Part shown: positions 1 to 8,448 of the stretch, in pieces | Numbering within the stretch: position 1 is the stretch's first letter | Layout of the letters: every line of letters starts with the position of its first letter | Origin: Deltaproteobacteria bacterium | GTDB taxonomy: Bacteria > Bdellovibrionota > FAC87 > UBA2466 | Length of the DNA: 64,000 nucleotides | Assembly: GCA_016196825.1 (NCBI GenBank) | Contig: JACPWY010000052.1 | Location: 1-64,000 of the forward strand | Direction of reading: 5' to 3' | The notes under the pieces: model-generated | What the model was told of the DNA's origin: nothing | Seen by the model: only the letters and a program-made list of their open reading frames with translations | The model's database searches: none | Program-made: the position numbers and the translations under genes

Positions 1-42
1 AGGATACGCCTTGGCTCAGTGTCCCTACGGATGAGCGCCAGA

Positions 43-138
43 GGGGTCAGTTTCCCGTGAAATCACGGGGGTCAAACCGGTGAAATGAGGGGGGTCAGAT
101 GCCGTGAAAGAAGGGGGGTCAATTCAGGTGAAATTCGC
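43..138. repeat. Four imperfect ~24-bp tandem repeats (possible transposon end)
   Basis: A unit that starts GGGGTCA and later carries a (C/G)GTGAAA block recurs at about 43, 68, 91 and 115, with spacing of 23 to 25 bp. Arrays of several short subterminal repeats of this type are typical of the ends of IS21-like elements, so this may be the edge of an element lying mostly to the left of the window. No transposase is visible to confirm it. Confidence 0.45.
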
Positions 139-744
139 TAGACCAAGGCCATGATGAAAGAACATGGATAGCCCTCGGGATACGGAGAGCATCGCTAGTT
201 TTTCGACCAGTTTCTTTAAAGTAATTTTGACTCCTAATGCTTTCGCCCGCTTTTTAATCTCGTCGTAGTTAGAGAGCCCCACGAGCCAGAAGGCTCGATG
301 TTTGAGGGCATCGCTGTCAAGGGCAGTATTATTCGAGTAAGCGATGAGATAACAGAGTTCCAGTTCGTTCTTAAAAGTGTAGAGAGTATTTGCACTCACC
401 ACGATGAGAAATGAGGGAATCGTACCTACAATAGGAATCGAAATAGGGAGCGCGCTCGCCGCTCCTGAAGTCGTCGATCTCAAGACCGCGCCTTCAATGT
501 AGCTTTTGGTCAATCGCTTCGCAATTTCGTTTTCCGAAACCCCGTCAGCCAAAAACCTGGCGCGTTTTTTTTCAACCTTTTCTTTGAGCAAGTCTTCGTC
601 TTTCTGCAAGCCTTCGAGTACTTCCAAAAAGCGTTCTGAAAACTGGTCAGCGTATGAAGCTGCGGATTCTTTAAGTGATGTCACGGAACTGCTCTCCCCC
701 AATCCAAACTTGATATAGGGTAGTCCCCCCAGCCTATAGGTCAA
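124..744 (-). CDS. Hypothetical protein with a central hydrophobic segment
   Basis: I do not recognise the family with certainty. The 206-residue product has a charged, probably coiled N-terminal half (Lys/Glu-rich around residues 45-75). A Pro/Gly/Ile-rich hydrophobic stretch at about 98-125 could sit in or at a membrane, and the C-terminal half is basic. The layout is faintly EcsC-like, but no motif proves that. The reading frame opens with TTG at 742-744 and no clear ribosome site is visible, so the start is uncertain. The last codons run into the short repeats at the left edge, so the 3' end may be shaped by a mobile-element insertion. Confidence 0.55.
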   Translation of the reverse strand: MTYRLGGLPYIKFGLGESSSVTSLKESAASYADQFSERFLEVLEGLQKDEDLLKEKVEKKRARFLADGVSENEIAKRLTKSYIEGAVLRSTTSGAASALPISIPIVGTIPSFLIVVSANTLYTFKNELELCYLIAYSNNTALDSDALKHRAFWLVGLSNYDEIKKRAKALGVKITLKKLVEKLAMLSVSRGLSMFFHHGLGLANFT

Positions 745-812
745 GGGAAATGGGTCAAACTAATGAATGTACTGAGCCGACTAAACATCTAAACTGGGTT
801 AGACTCCCCCTG

Positions 813-1241
813 ATGAAGGCACTTCGCTATTTTTTCCAATACACCATCGCGCTGACGCTCCTCATTGCAGCGATTGGAAAACTTCTGGATAACCGTTTCG
901 CGGCGGGCCTTTTTGCCCAATGGCAGATCTTTCCTAATTGGAGTTATCTTGTTCTCCCGCTCATCGCTTCTCTTTCAGAATTAGGACTTTCGCTTTGGCT
1001 CTTTTCGGGGAAAGCCCTCCCTCGTGCCGCGCTCCTGTCGGTCATCTTTCACGGCACATACACGCTACTGACCGTGATAACGCTACTCCGGGGGATACGA
1101 CTCCCTGACTGTGGTTGCTTCGGAATCCTTTACGCACATCCGCTCGACTGGGTGATGGCCGTGGAAGATGCTGCATACGTCTTTTGTTCTTTCGTATTGT
1201 ATCTGATCGCAAAGCGGGAGAGAGAAGATCGTTTTTCTTAG
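813..1241 (+). CDS. MauE/DoxX-like integral membrane protein
   Basis: A 142-residue, very hydrophobic protein with about four predicted membrane helices. The sequence PDCGCFG near residue 105 is the Cys-containing loop typical of the MauE branch of the DoxX superfamily. These proteins are thought to take part in thiol/disulfide or electron-transfer chemistry at the cytoplasmic membrane; the precise substrate here is unknown. I prefer ATG 813 to the upstream in-frame ATG at 750, because the extra 21 residues are polar and unlike the family. It converges on the Cu/Ag efflux operon and ends only a few bases from the cusA-like stop codon. A link to periplasmic thiol or metal stress is plausible but unproven. 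Confidence 0.75.
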   Translation: MKALRYFFQYTIALTLLIAAIGKLLDNRFAAGLFAQWQIFPNWSYLVLPLIASLSELGLSLWLFSGKALPRAALLSVIFHGTYTLLTVITLLRGIRLPDCGCFGILYAHPLDWVMAVEDAAYVFCSFVLYLIAKREREDRFS

Positions 1242-1246
1242 AATAC

Positions 1247-4200
1247 CTACCGATCATGCGGCCGCGGAGAAGCCACCCGCGCAGGTACCGCTCCATTGGG
1301 CAAGCTTCTCATTTTCCAGATTTCAAAAATCACTGGGTACACCAGGAGTTCCAAAATAAAACTAGTGAAGAGTCCGCCAACCATAGGTGCGGCAATTCTG
1401 CGCATGACATCACTTCCCGTACCGGTAGACCACATGATGGGGAGAAGGCCCATGAATGCTGCCAAGACGGTCATCATCTTGGGTCGGATTCTCTTTACCG
1501 CACCGTGGATGATGGCCTCCACCAAATCATTTCTTGTGTTCATAGTGCCTGCTTTCACCCGTTCCTCATACCCAATATCGAGATAGAGCAACATGAAAAC
1601 GCCTGTCTCAGCGTCGAGCCCCATCAAGGCTATCATCCCGACCCAAACGGCAATGGAGACGTGGTAATCCAGAAAATAAAGAAGCCATATTCCACCCACG
1701 AGTGAAAAGGGGACGGCGAGCATCACGATGCCCGTTTTCACAAGAGACTTGGTGTTCATAAAAAGAAGAAACGCGATGAGAAATAAGGTCAGCGGAAGCA
1801 CAATTTTCAGGCGCTCTTTGACTCGAATCATGTTCTCATACTGACCACTCCAAAGAACATTGTAGCCTGACGGGAAAGAGACTCTCTTTTGAACGACCTC
1901 TTTTGCTTCCGTAACGTAGCCTCCAATGTCCCGGCCCGCCACATCAACATAGACGTAGCCCGTGAGCACTCCATTTTCATCGCGGATCATCGCTGGACCC
2001 TGAGTCATCCGAATATCGGCCAGTTGTGCGATGGGGATTTGCCCGCCCGCAGGAGTTGGGACAAGAACGCGTTTCAAAGAATCAATATCCTCACGAAACT
2101 CGCGAGAATAGCGAACACTTACTGGATAGCGCTCCCGCCCCTCGATGGTGGTCGTGATATTCTCGCCTCCAATGGCAGAGGAAATCGTCATCTGCGCATC
2201 ATTGACTGAAATGCCATAACGCGCGAGGGCTTCCCGGTTCAAAACAAAATCAAGGTAATAACCATCGGCAGATCTTTCCGCATAGACGTTTCTCGTCCCA
2301 CGAACTTCGTGGAGAACCTGCTCAATATTTTCGCTTATCTGCTGAATGATCTTCAGATCGGCTCCCTGTACTTTGACGCCCACAGCGGTGCGGATTCCGG
2401 TTGAAAGCATATCGATGCGATTTTTAATCGGCATCGTCCAGATATTAGGAACGCCGGCGAACTTAAGTTTTTCATTCATCGTGGATTGCAATTCTTCAAA
2501 GGTTCGGTGGGACGGCGTTATCCAGGAAAACAATGGGTAACAAAACCGCGGTAATGGCGAATACCACCGCTTCACATCGGGCCATTCGTTCATGGGCCTA
2601 AGCACCACGGTGGTTTCCATCATCGAAAATGGCGCTGGATCGGTCGAGGTGTCCGCGCGCCCCGATTTCCCATACACACTCCGGACCTCAGGGAACTCCT
2701 TTAAAATTCGGTCTTGAGTCTGAAGAATGCGACGTGCTTCGGTAACCGACATACCAGGAAAAGCCGTCGGCATGTAAAGCATAGCCCCCTCATTGAGAGG
2801 CGGCATAAACTCGGAACCCAAACGGCTATAGGCAAATACTGTTGAAAGAAGAAGCAACCCGGCAACAACCAAGGTCGCCCGGCTATGCTTCAATACAAAG
2901 TGGACTACGGGCTCGTAAATACGAAAAAGGCGTCGGCTAATGGGATGCTGCTCCTCCGGATAATATTTTCCCACTAAACAGCGATTAGCCAGTGAAGCGA
3001 GCCATCTGGGTTTAAAAGAAAAATCATCCATTCGCGAAAAGAGCATGCGCATCGCAGGATCAAGCGTAATGGCAAGAATGGCCGCAAGCGCCATCGCTAG
3101 TGTTTTTGAAATTGCGAGCGGTCTAAAGAGTCGCCCCTCTTGGTCGACCAGGGTAAAAACGGGAAGAAAGGAAACCGCGATGACAAGAAGTGAAAAAAAG
3201 ACAGAAGGCCCCACCTGTTTTAGGGCTTCCAATCGAACCAAATGAAAGTCACCTTTTCTTCCGCCTGAATTCCATTCCTCCAGGCGCTTATAGGCGTTCT
3301 CCACCTCCACGATTGCGCCATCCACAAGGACACCGATTGAAATCGCAATCCCCGCTAGAGACATGATGTTTGTCGTTAACCCCATAAGGTACATGGGAAT
3401 AAAGGCAAGAAGCACCGAAATCGGAATCGTGAGGATAGGAACCGTTGCCGAAGGGATATGCCACAAAAAAAGAAGGATGACCAAACTCACGATGATAACC
3501 TCAACACTCAGTTCGTGCTTGAGCGTATCGATAGCTCTTGTGATGAGATCGGAGCGGTCATACGTCGGGAGAATTCGTAATCCTTTGGGAAGACTTGGTT
3601 TGATTTCATCGAGCCTCGCCTTGACTTGGTTAATCACAGTAAGGGCATTTTCCCCCTGACGCATTACCACAATGCCGCCGACGGCATCGCCCAGCCCGTT
3701 AAGTTCACCAATTCCCCGGCGCATATCCGGACCCAGCTCCACATTGGCCAGATTTTTTACAAGAACTGGCACGCCAGTTTTCGGATCGGTATTGACGACG
3801 ATGTTTTCGATATCTTCGATGGATTTGATATACCCGCGCCCTCGCACCATGTACTCGGTCCCGGAAAACTCAAGAACTCGCCCCCCAGTATCGGTATTGC
3901 CGTTTCGGATAGCCTCTACGAGACGGCTGACAGAAATTCCGTAAGCGGTCAGGCGATTGGGATCGATATTGACCTGATACTGTTTAACGAACCCACCAAT
4001 CGATGCGATTTCGGCAACACCCGGTACAGATTGAAGTTGAAATTTCAGTTGCCAGTCCTGAAGGCTTCGAAGCTGCGCAAGATTGAGTTGGTTTGAGTCG
4101 TCAACAAGGGCGTACTGGTACACCCAACCGATGCTTGTCGCGTCGGGCCCGATCTCAGTTTTTACCTCGGAGGGAAGCTTCGGCAGGATCTTACTCAGGT

Positions 4201-4534
4201 ATTCAAGAACGCGGCCTCTCGCCCAATAGAGGTCGGTCCCGTCCTCAAAGATGACATAGACATAGGAAAATCCAAAATCAGAAACACCACGAATAGCCTT
4301 AATCTTGGGGGCACCCAAAAGCGCCGACACAATGGGGTAGGTAACTTGATCTTCTAAAATATCAGGGCTTCGGTCCCACTTAGAATAGATAATTACTTGA
4401 GTGTCTGAAAGATCAGGAATGGCATCCAGTGAGACATGTTTCATGCTCCAAATCGCTGTTCCCAACGCAACAAAAGTAAAAAGAAATACGAGAAGCTTAT
4501 TATGTGCACTCCATTCGATGATTCGTTCAATCAT
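1247..4534 (-). CDS. cusA: Heavy-metal RND efflux pump, CusA-like (Cu(I)/Ag(I))
   Basis: This 1095-residue inner-membrane proton/metal antiporter forms the motor of a tripartite efflux pump. The N terminus is the usual membrane anchor followed by IPDLSD. Transmembrane helix 4 carries GVLVDGAIVEVENA, the acidic proton-relay segment of heavy-metal RND pumps. The porter region contains MPPLNEGAMLYMP and NRIDMLSTGIRT, both characteristic of CusA/SilA, with Met residues suited to Cu(I) or Ag(I). Length is normal for the family. Its ATG overlaps the stop of the cusB-like gene by 4 bp (ATGA), so the two are translationally coupled. Metal specificity is inferred from the motifs; a CzcA-type divalent role is less likely. 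Confidence 0.93.
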   Translation of the reverse strand: MIERIIEWSAHNKLLVFLFTFVALGTAIWSMKHVSLDAIPDLSDTQVIIYSKWDRSPDILEDQVTYPIVSALLGAPKIKAIRGVSDFGFSYVYVIFEDGTDLYWARGRVLEYLSKILPKLPSEVKTEIGPDATSIGWVYQYALVDDSNQLNLAQLRSLQDWQLKFQLQSVPGVAEIASIGGFVKQYQVNIDPNRLTAYGISVSRLVEAIRNGNTDTGGRVLEFSGTEYMVRGRGYIKSIEDIENIVVNTDPKTGVPVLVKNLANVELGPDMRRGIGELNGLGDAVGGIVVMRQGENALTVINQVKARLDEIKPSLPKGLRILPTYDRSDLITRAIDTLKHELSVEVIIVSLVILLFLWHIPSATVPILTIPISVLLAFIPMYLMGLTTNIMSLAGIAISIGVLVDGAIVEVENAYKRLEEWNSGGRKGDFHLVRLEALKQVGPSVFFSLLVIAVSFLPVFTLVDQEGRLFRPLAISKTLAMALAAILAITLDPAMRMLFSRMDDFSFKPRWLASLANRCLVGKYYPEEQHPISRRLFRIYEPVVHFVLKHSRATLVVAGLLLLSTVFAYSRLGSEFMPPLNEGAMLYMPTAFPGMSVTEARRILQTQDRILKEFPEVRSVYGKSGRADTSTDPAPFSMMETTVVLRPMNEWPDVKRWYSPLPRFCYPLFSWITPSHRTFEELQSTMNEKLKFAGVPNIWTMPIKNRIDMLSTGIRTAVGVKVQGADLKIIQQISENIEQVLHEVRGTRNVYAERSADGYYLDFVLNREALARYGISVNDAQMTISSAIGGENITTTIEGRERYPVSVRYSREFREDIDSLKRVLVPTPAGGQIPIAQLADIRMTQGPAMIRDENGVLTGYVYVDVAGRDIGGYVTEAKEVVQKRVSFPSGYNVLWSGQYENMIRVKERLKIVLPLTLFLIAFLLFMNTKSLVKTGIVMLAVPFSLVGGIWLLYFLDYHVSIAVWVGMIALMGLDAETGVFMLLYLDIGYEERVKAGTMNTRNDLVEAIIHGAVKRIRPKMMTVLAAFMGLLPIMWSTGTGSDVMRRIAAPMVGGLFTSFILELLVYPVIFEIWKMRSLPNGAVPARVASPRPHDR

Positions 4535-5721
4535 GGATGAGCCCCTTTTGCGTTCTGCAGTGTACCCCGAAGTCTGGACTCAGAATCGATGAGAAAATTG
4601 GCGGCGGTAGCAACCGTCTCTCCTACCTCAAGGCCGGACTCAATTGCGTAAAGTTCCCTTGTTTTGCTTCCCACCTCAACTGAACGAGGCTCGAATTTCC
4701 CGTTTTCCGAAACAACAAAGACAAAGTTCTGATCCCCTGAGTGAAGCACCGCATCCGTGGGAACCACAATCTTATCTCCCAGATCAACCTGGATTTTCAC
4801 ATTTACAAAGGTGTCGGGTCTAAGGACTCCCTTGGGATCGGGCACGAGGGCGCGAACCCGAATCGTTCGAGTAGCCGCGTTTAACACCGGGCTAACGCTT
4901 GCGATTTTTCCGGTGAACTTCTCTCCGGAAACAGAGGGTGATGTGACCTCAATCGTTTGGCCGTTTTTCACATCAGCCATTTCGTATTCGAAAACTTCGG
5001 CATAAATCCAGACATGCCCCTGAGGCAAAAGTAGGTTCATAGAGTCTGCTTTTCCCGACCCGAGCCGACGGATTTGAGCATCTCCCAGTCCCATTAACTT
5101 TAATTTTGTGCGAGAGGATTGCAAAAGGGCATCGGCCTGCTCTCTGAGGCTGGGGTAGGCGCTATCTTTCATCTGTTCCCCGGAAAGAATGGCCTGCCGG
5201 TATTCCTCGACAGCGGCAAATAACTCGGGATCGAAGGCTACTTTTCCGTTGGCGCGGATTTCGTGCAAAAGACGTTGCTTGGCAACTTTGGAGGTTGTAA
5301 CGCCGATGAGCTGCTGCCGCTCAGGGGTTAATGAAAATGATGCTCTCCCTTGAACCTGAACACCCTCATTCTTAACTTCATCCTCATAGACTGGGATATA
5401 ATCCATTCCCATCCCGTCTTTCATTGGCGTGGGAGACGTCACATCCGCTCGCATGGGATTACGATAGAAAACAATCTTTCGATTTGTGGTGGAAGACGGC
5501 CCGTCCTCAACTTGTTGAAGATCCATCTGACAGATAGGGCACTTGTCAGGGTGATCTGATGTTATCGATGGGTGCATGGCACAGCTATAGACCGGTTTTT
5601 TCTGAGACGTTTGGACCTGGGTTTCGGTCTTGCGGTTGCGCCAAATAAAGAAAACAGCACCAGCTCCCACGACTGATAAAATGGCAACCCCAATGACAAT
5701 TCTTTTGTGTTTGAACATCAC
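4531..5721 (-). CDS. cusB: Periplasmic adaptor of Cu/Ag efflux pump, CusB-like
   Basis: A 396-residue membrane-fusion protein linking the RND pump to the outer-membrane channel. An N-terminal membrane anchor (about residues 8-26) is followed by a heavy-metal-binding domain with YSCAMHP and CPICQMDL. A second, partial copy follows (YRNPMRAD ... GMGMDYIPVY), with Asn in place of the Cys. The remainder has the barrel-sandwich and coiled-coil layout of CusB adaptors. The duplicated metal-binding domain suggests direct metal handover, which may compensate for the absence of a CusF-like chaperone gene nearby. It overlaps both neighbours by 4 bp, which marks a tight cusC-cusB-cusA operon. Confidence 0.92.
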   Translation of the reverse strand: MMFKHKRIVIGVAILSVVGAGAVFFIWRNRKTETQVQTSQKKPVYSCAMHPSITSDHPDKCPICQMDLQQVEDGPSSTTNRKIVFYRNPMRADVTSPTPMKDGMGMDYIPVYEDEVKNEGVQVQGRASFSLTPERQQLIGVTTSKVAKQRLLHEIRANGKVAFDPELFAAVEEYRQAILSGEQMKDSAYPSLREQADALLQSSRTKLKLMGLGDAQIRRLGSGKADSMNLLLPQGHVWIYAEVFEYEMADVKNGQTIEVTSPSVSGEKFTGKIASVSPVLNAATRTIRVRALVPDPKGVLRPDTFVNVKIQVDLGDKIVVPTDAVLHSGDQNFVFVVSENGKFEPRSVEVGSKTRELYAIESGLEVGETVATAANFLIDSESRLRGTLQNAKGAHP

Positions 5722-7034
5722 AGCTCCTCCAAGGGTGCACCAGCTAGGGCTTCCAGTTCTGCAACTTTTATCTGGTACGTGGTAAGCGCTTCATAATAAG
5801 AATTCTCCGCCTGAAATCGTCGGTTAAGGAGATTGAGCAAGGTCGAGTACTCAATTTTCCTGGTTAGATAGGCAGCCTTTCCGGCTACAACCGCTTGGCG
5901 CACCAAAGGAAGCACTCCGCTATCATAAAGTTTCAGGCGCTCTGAGGCTTCCTCTAATGAGGCGAACGCCAAATGCACTCTGTGGGAAAGTTCATTTCGG
6001 GTTTCAGAAAGCATAGCCTCCGATTTCATTTTCAAAGCTTCGGCACCGCGCCTTTCTTCCGACTGTTTCGATAAAGCCCAAATGGGGACGGAGATGCCCA
6101 CCATCCCTGAAACAAAATCTGTACCGGCGTCTCCTGGACTTGGTTGGCGGAATGTATAGCCAAGCTTGAACTCGAAATCGGGGAGATAATTCCACTGAGC
6201 ATAAGAAAGAGAGGCTTCGGCGGCTTCTGTTTCAGCGTGAGCTGCTCGAATTGAGGGGTTCTTATCAAGCGCTGTTTTCACAATAGATTCCTGAGTCACC
6301 TTGGAAAAGTCGATATGCGACTTCACCGGCTCGTCTGGAGATAGAGCCATATAATGTTGGTGATCGGCGCGTCCGATAAGGTGATTTATCTCCCCCTGCA
6401 TATCTCGCATTTCCCGTTCAACGGAGAGCAATTGATCCAGATAGTTAGTTTCCTCTACCTGAAAGCTCAAGACTTCGGCCTGGGCCATTTTTCCCAGGGC
6501 GTACTGGTTACGTGCGCTTGCCAGGATTTGACGGACGAGGTCTTTTTGTTCGGTAAGGATCTCCCGTCGTTTGGTCAAAACAAAAAGACCATAGTATGCT
6601 TTTTTGATGTCTCGGACCAACTCGAGACGCTTTTTGTCGAATAGAGAGGATTGAGAGTCTTTAGAGTATGAAGCCACTCGGCTTAGCTTCGAGAGTTTTC
6701 CCGGAAAAGGAATTTTCTGAGTGAGGCTTAACTGGACGCCTGTCATGCCAAATTGGTCCCGGCGAAGATTGTTCACGGGAAAATTCATAGCTTCGACTGC
6801 AACCATGGGGTCCTCGTAACTTCCCTTGGGGCCAATTTGCGAATCTCGGACCGTGACCTCATGTTTTAATGCAGCAAGCTCTGCATTATTGTTTAAGGCC
6901 TCTTCGATAAGTTCATTGAGGTGAATGCTGTTGGGGTTTGTCTTGAGGCTTGGAGCGCGCACTTCGGTGCGATCAGCTTCGCCAAAAACTAACGCGGCCA
7001 ATACTGCCGAGCCTATAAGAATTAATCGCACCAT
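5718..7034 (-). CDS. cusC: Outer-membrane efflux channel, TolC/CusC family
   Basis: A 438-residue outer-membrane factor. It begins with a signal peptide (hydrophobic residues 3-18) without a lipobox, so it is probably not a lipoprotein, unlike E. coli CusC. The rest shows the two internally repeated TolC-type halves with long amphipathic helices. It is the first gene of the minus-strand efflux operon and overlaps the adaptor gene by 4 bp. ATG 7034 lies about 35 bp downstream of the expected transcription start of the ECF-type promoter at 7076-7104. Expression is therefore probably driven by the adjacent sigma factor. Confidence 0.9.
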   Translation of the reverse strand: MVRLILIGSAVLAALVFGEADRTEVRAPSLKTNPNSIHLNELIEEALNNNAELAALKHEVTVRDSQIGPKGSYEDPMVAVEAMNFPVNNLRRDQFGMTGVQLSLTQKIPFPGKLSKLSRVASYSKDSQSSLFDKKRLELVRDIKKAYYGLFVLTKRREILTEQKDLVRQILASARNQYALGKMAQAEVLSFQVEETNYLDQLLSVEREMRDMQGEINHLIGRADHQHYMALSPDEPVKSHIDFSKVTQESIVKTALDKNPSIRAAHAETEAAEASLSYAQWNYLPDFEFKLGYTFRQPSPGDAGTDFVSGMVGISVPIWALSKQSEERRGAEALKMKSEAMLSETRNELSHRVHLAFASLEEASERLKLYDSGVLPLVRQAVVAGKAAYLTRKIEYSTLLNLLNRRFQAENSYYEALTTYQIKVAELEALAGAPLEEL

Positions 7035-7075
7035 AAAGAAAAGCCAGAAACACCAGACCTCGTCTCCTAAACGCG

Positions 7076-7104
7076 GGTACGCCCCGCACTAGCGCCTTGT
7101 GACA
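7076..7104 (-). promoter_or_regulatory. ECF-sigma-type promoter for the cusCBA operon
   Basis: Read on the minus strand, TGTCACA (7098-7104) is followed after exactly 16 bases by CGTACC (7076-7081). The same two boxes with the same spacing occur on the plus strand in front of the sigma gene. TGTCACA-N16-CGTC is a known ECF promoter class (SigJ/ECF41-like), so recognition by the neighbouring sigma factor is inferred. Confidence 0.7.
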
Positions 7105-7180
7105 AAAATTTCGGTTATCTTTTCCGTGGACTCAGGCATAATACTATAACCCATGGAATTTACAGGTAAAAATATATTCT

Positions 7181-7209
7181 TGTCACAAGCTGGCAGCCAC
7201 GAGCGTACC
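7181..7209 (+). promoter_or_regulatory. ECF-sigma-type promoter for the sigma factor operon
   Basis: TGTCACA (7181-7187), 16 bases, then CGTACC (7204-7209). It is the mirror image of the promoter serving the efflux operon. Transcription would start near 7215, so GTG 7211 would fall upstream of the transcript. This promoter therefore favours ATG 7241 as the sigma start when it is used. Confidence 0.68.
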
Positions 7210-7210
7210 C

Positions 7211-7744
7211 GTGTTTGAGAGCGATTCAGATGAAAGGCTGATGGAGCTCTATAGAGCCGGCGAAGAACATGCGTTTGACGAGCTTTTTGAGAGATATCGC
7301 AATCGGGTTTTCGGCTACATCCATCAACACATCAGAGATCCGAAAGCCGCTGACGATATTTTTCAAACAACCTTTCTCAAACTGCATAGTTCGCGCGCGA
7401 AATACGAAACGGGAAGGTCGTTTGGTGCTTGGATTTTTACAATCTGTCGTAACGTGATTATGGATCATTTAAGACACATTTCGCGAAATATGGAAGACGT
7501 AAATGAGGCTGTTATTGGCCGTGCAGAGTCATTGGCAGAGTCGCCTGAGAAAATATCCGAGGCAGGTACCATGTCCCAGTGGATTCAAAAAGTGCCCGTA
7601 AATCAAGGAGAGGCTTTGCGACTCCGATATGAAGAGGACCTTGATTTTGAAGGTATCGCTCGGAGGCTCAGTACGACGCAAGAAAATGCGAGACAGCTCA
7701 TTAGCCGGGCTCTTCGAACGCTGAGGAAGCGAGTGAACAAATGA
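7211..7744 (+). CDS. ECF-family RNA polymerase sigma factor
   Basis: The product has the two domains of ECF sigma factors. Region 2 lies at about residues 8-75 (LMELYRAGEEHAFDELF ... FGAWIFTICRNVIMDHLR). Region 4 lies at about 125-175, with a helix-turn-helix (LDFEGIARRLSTTQENARQL). A short Glu-rich linker separates them. The frame opens with GTG 7211, but that codon touches the -10 element of its own putative promoter. ATG 7241, after a weak GAAAGG, may be the real start. The gene is divergent from the Cu/Ag efflux operon and overlaps the next gene by 4 bp. I infer that it activates both itself and cusCBA in response to metal or envelope stress. Confidence 0.9.
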   Translation: MFESDSDERLMELYRAGEEHAFDELFERYRNRVFGYIHQHIRDPKAADDIFQTTFLKLHSSRAKYETGRSFGAWIFTICRNVIMDHLRHISRNMEDVNEAVIGRAESLAESPEKISEAGTMSQWIQKVPVNQGEALRLRYEEDLDFEGIARRLSTTQENARQLISRALRTLRKRVNK

Positions 7745-8292
7745 CAAAACATCTTGATGAAATTGAGAGAGACTTCGCGAAATTCAAGAGTTTAAATACG
7801 CTCCCTTCCCGGGAATTGCAGGAGCGAACGAAACTTCGGGTCAAGTCTCTTTTGAATCCCTCTCTTTCTGTCACGGTGACCAAGTTTTTTCTGTTCCAAG
7901 CGGTGGGCAGTCTTGTCACGCTTACTTTTTGCCCCCAATTTGGACTGTCGCTCACCGGTTCCCTCGGGTTTATGCCTTATCTGATGCAGATTCATCCGGC
8001 GGTTTGCTTTTTCTTCTGTGGCCTGAGTTGGATGGCGATTGGTCAAGGCCTCAACTACTTCTTTTTGACGATTGATGAGCAACGGGTCGTTGGAAACAGT
8101 CGCTGGGGAATCGCCTTTGCTTCAATCGCCTTAAGCCTTCTTTTCTTTGGCTGCCTTGGCCGAATTCAGATAGACGGATGGCTTGCCATCTGGGCACTGG
8201 GGGCCTTACTCGTAACTCTGGTTTTCAATGCAATAGCAATGCGGCGCCTGCGGCGTTTGGGAATATTGGGGAAACCGAAGCTGGTCGTTTAA
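7741..8292 (+). CDS. Membrane protein, probable anti-sigma factor
   Basis: A 183-residue protein with a charged cytoplasmic-looking N terminus (about 45 residues) and four hydrophobic segments (about 46-66, 88-110, 122-141 and 147-165). Its ATG overlaps the stop of the ECF sigma gene (ATGA), the usual arrangement for a sigma and its membrane-bound anti-sigma partner. There is no recognisable zinc-binding anti-sigma motif and I do not know the family. The anti-sigma role rests on operon position and topology only. Cysteines in the membrane segments could sense metal or redox state, but that is speculation. Confidence 0.6.
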   Translation: MTKHLDEIERDFAKFKSLNTLPSRELQERTKLRVKSLLNPSLSVTVTKFFLFQAVGSLVTLTFCPQFGLSLTGSLGFMPYLMQIHPAVCFFFCGLSWMAIGQGLNYFFLTIDEQRVVGNSRWGIAFASIALSLLFFGCLGRIQIDGWLAIWALGALLVTLVFNAIAMRRLRRLGILGKPKLVV

Positions 8293-8399
8293 GAGGAAAA
8301 GCTTCGGGGTCATTGTTTCCAGTTTCCGGAACGATTAAAAAAGAAATGGCGACATTTGAAAATGTAAGAATCGAGTTGCCAAAATAGAATACCCCCTCT

Positions 8400-8417
8400 A
8401 CCCTATATTTATAGGGT
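8400..8417. promoter_or_regulatory. Perfect palindrome over a putative -10 region
   Basis: ACCCTATA, two Ts, then TATAGGGT form a perfect 8-bp inverted repeat 31 bp before the ATG of the secreted protein gene. The core TATATT resembles a -10 box. It could be an operator; a weak hairpin at the end of the upstream operon is the alternative. Confidence 0.4.
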
Positions 8418-8448
8418 TAGTTCAAGGAAGACTTTCGGGAGGGTAATC

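Noticed and set aside
43-138. CRISPR array
   Set aside because: The four units are adjacent and degenerate with no spacers, and no cas genes are present.
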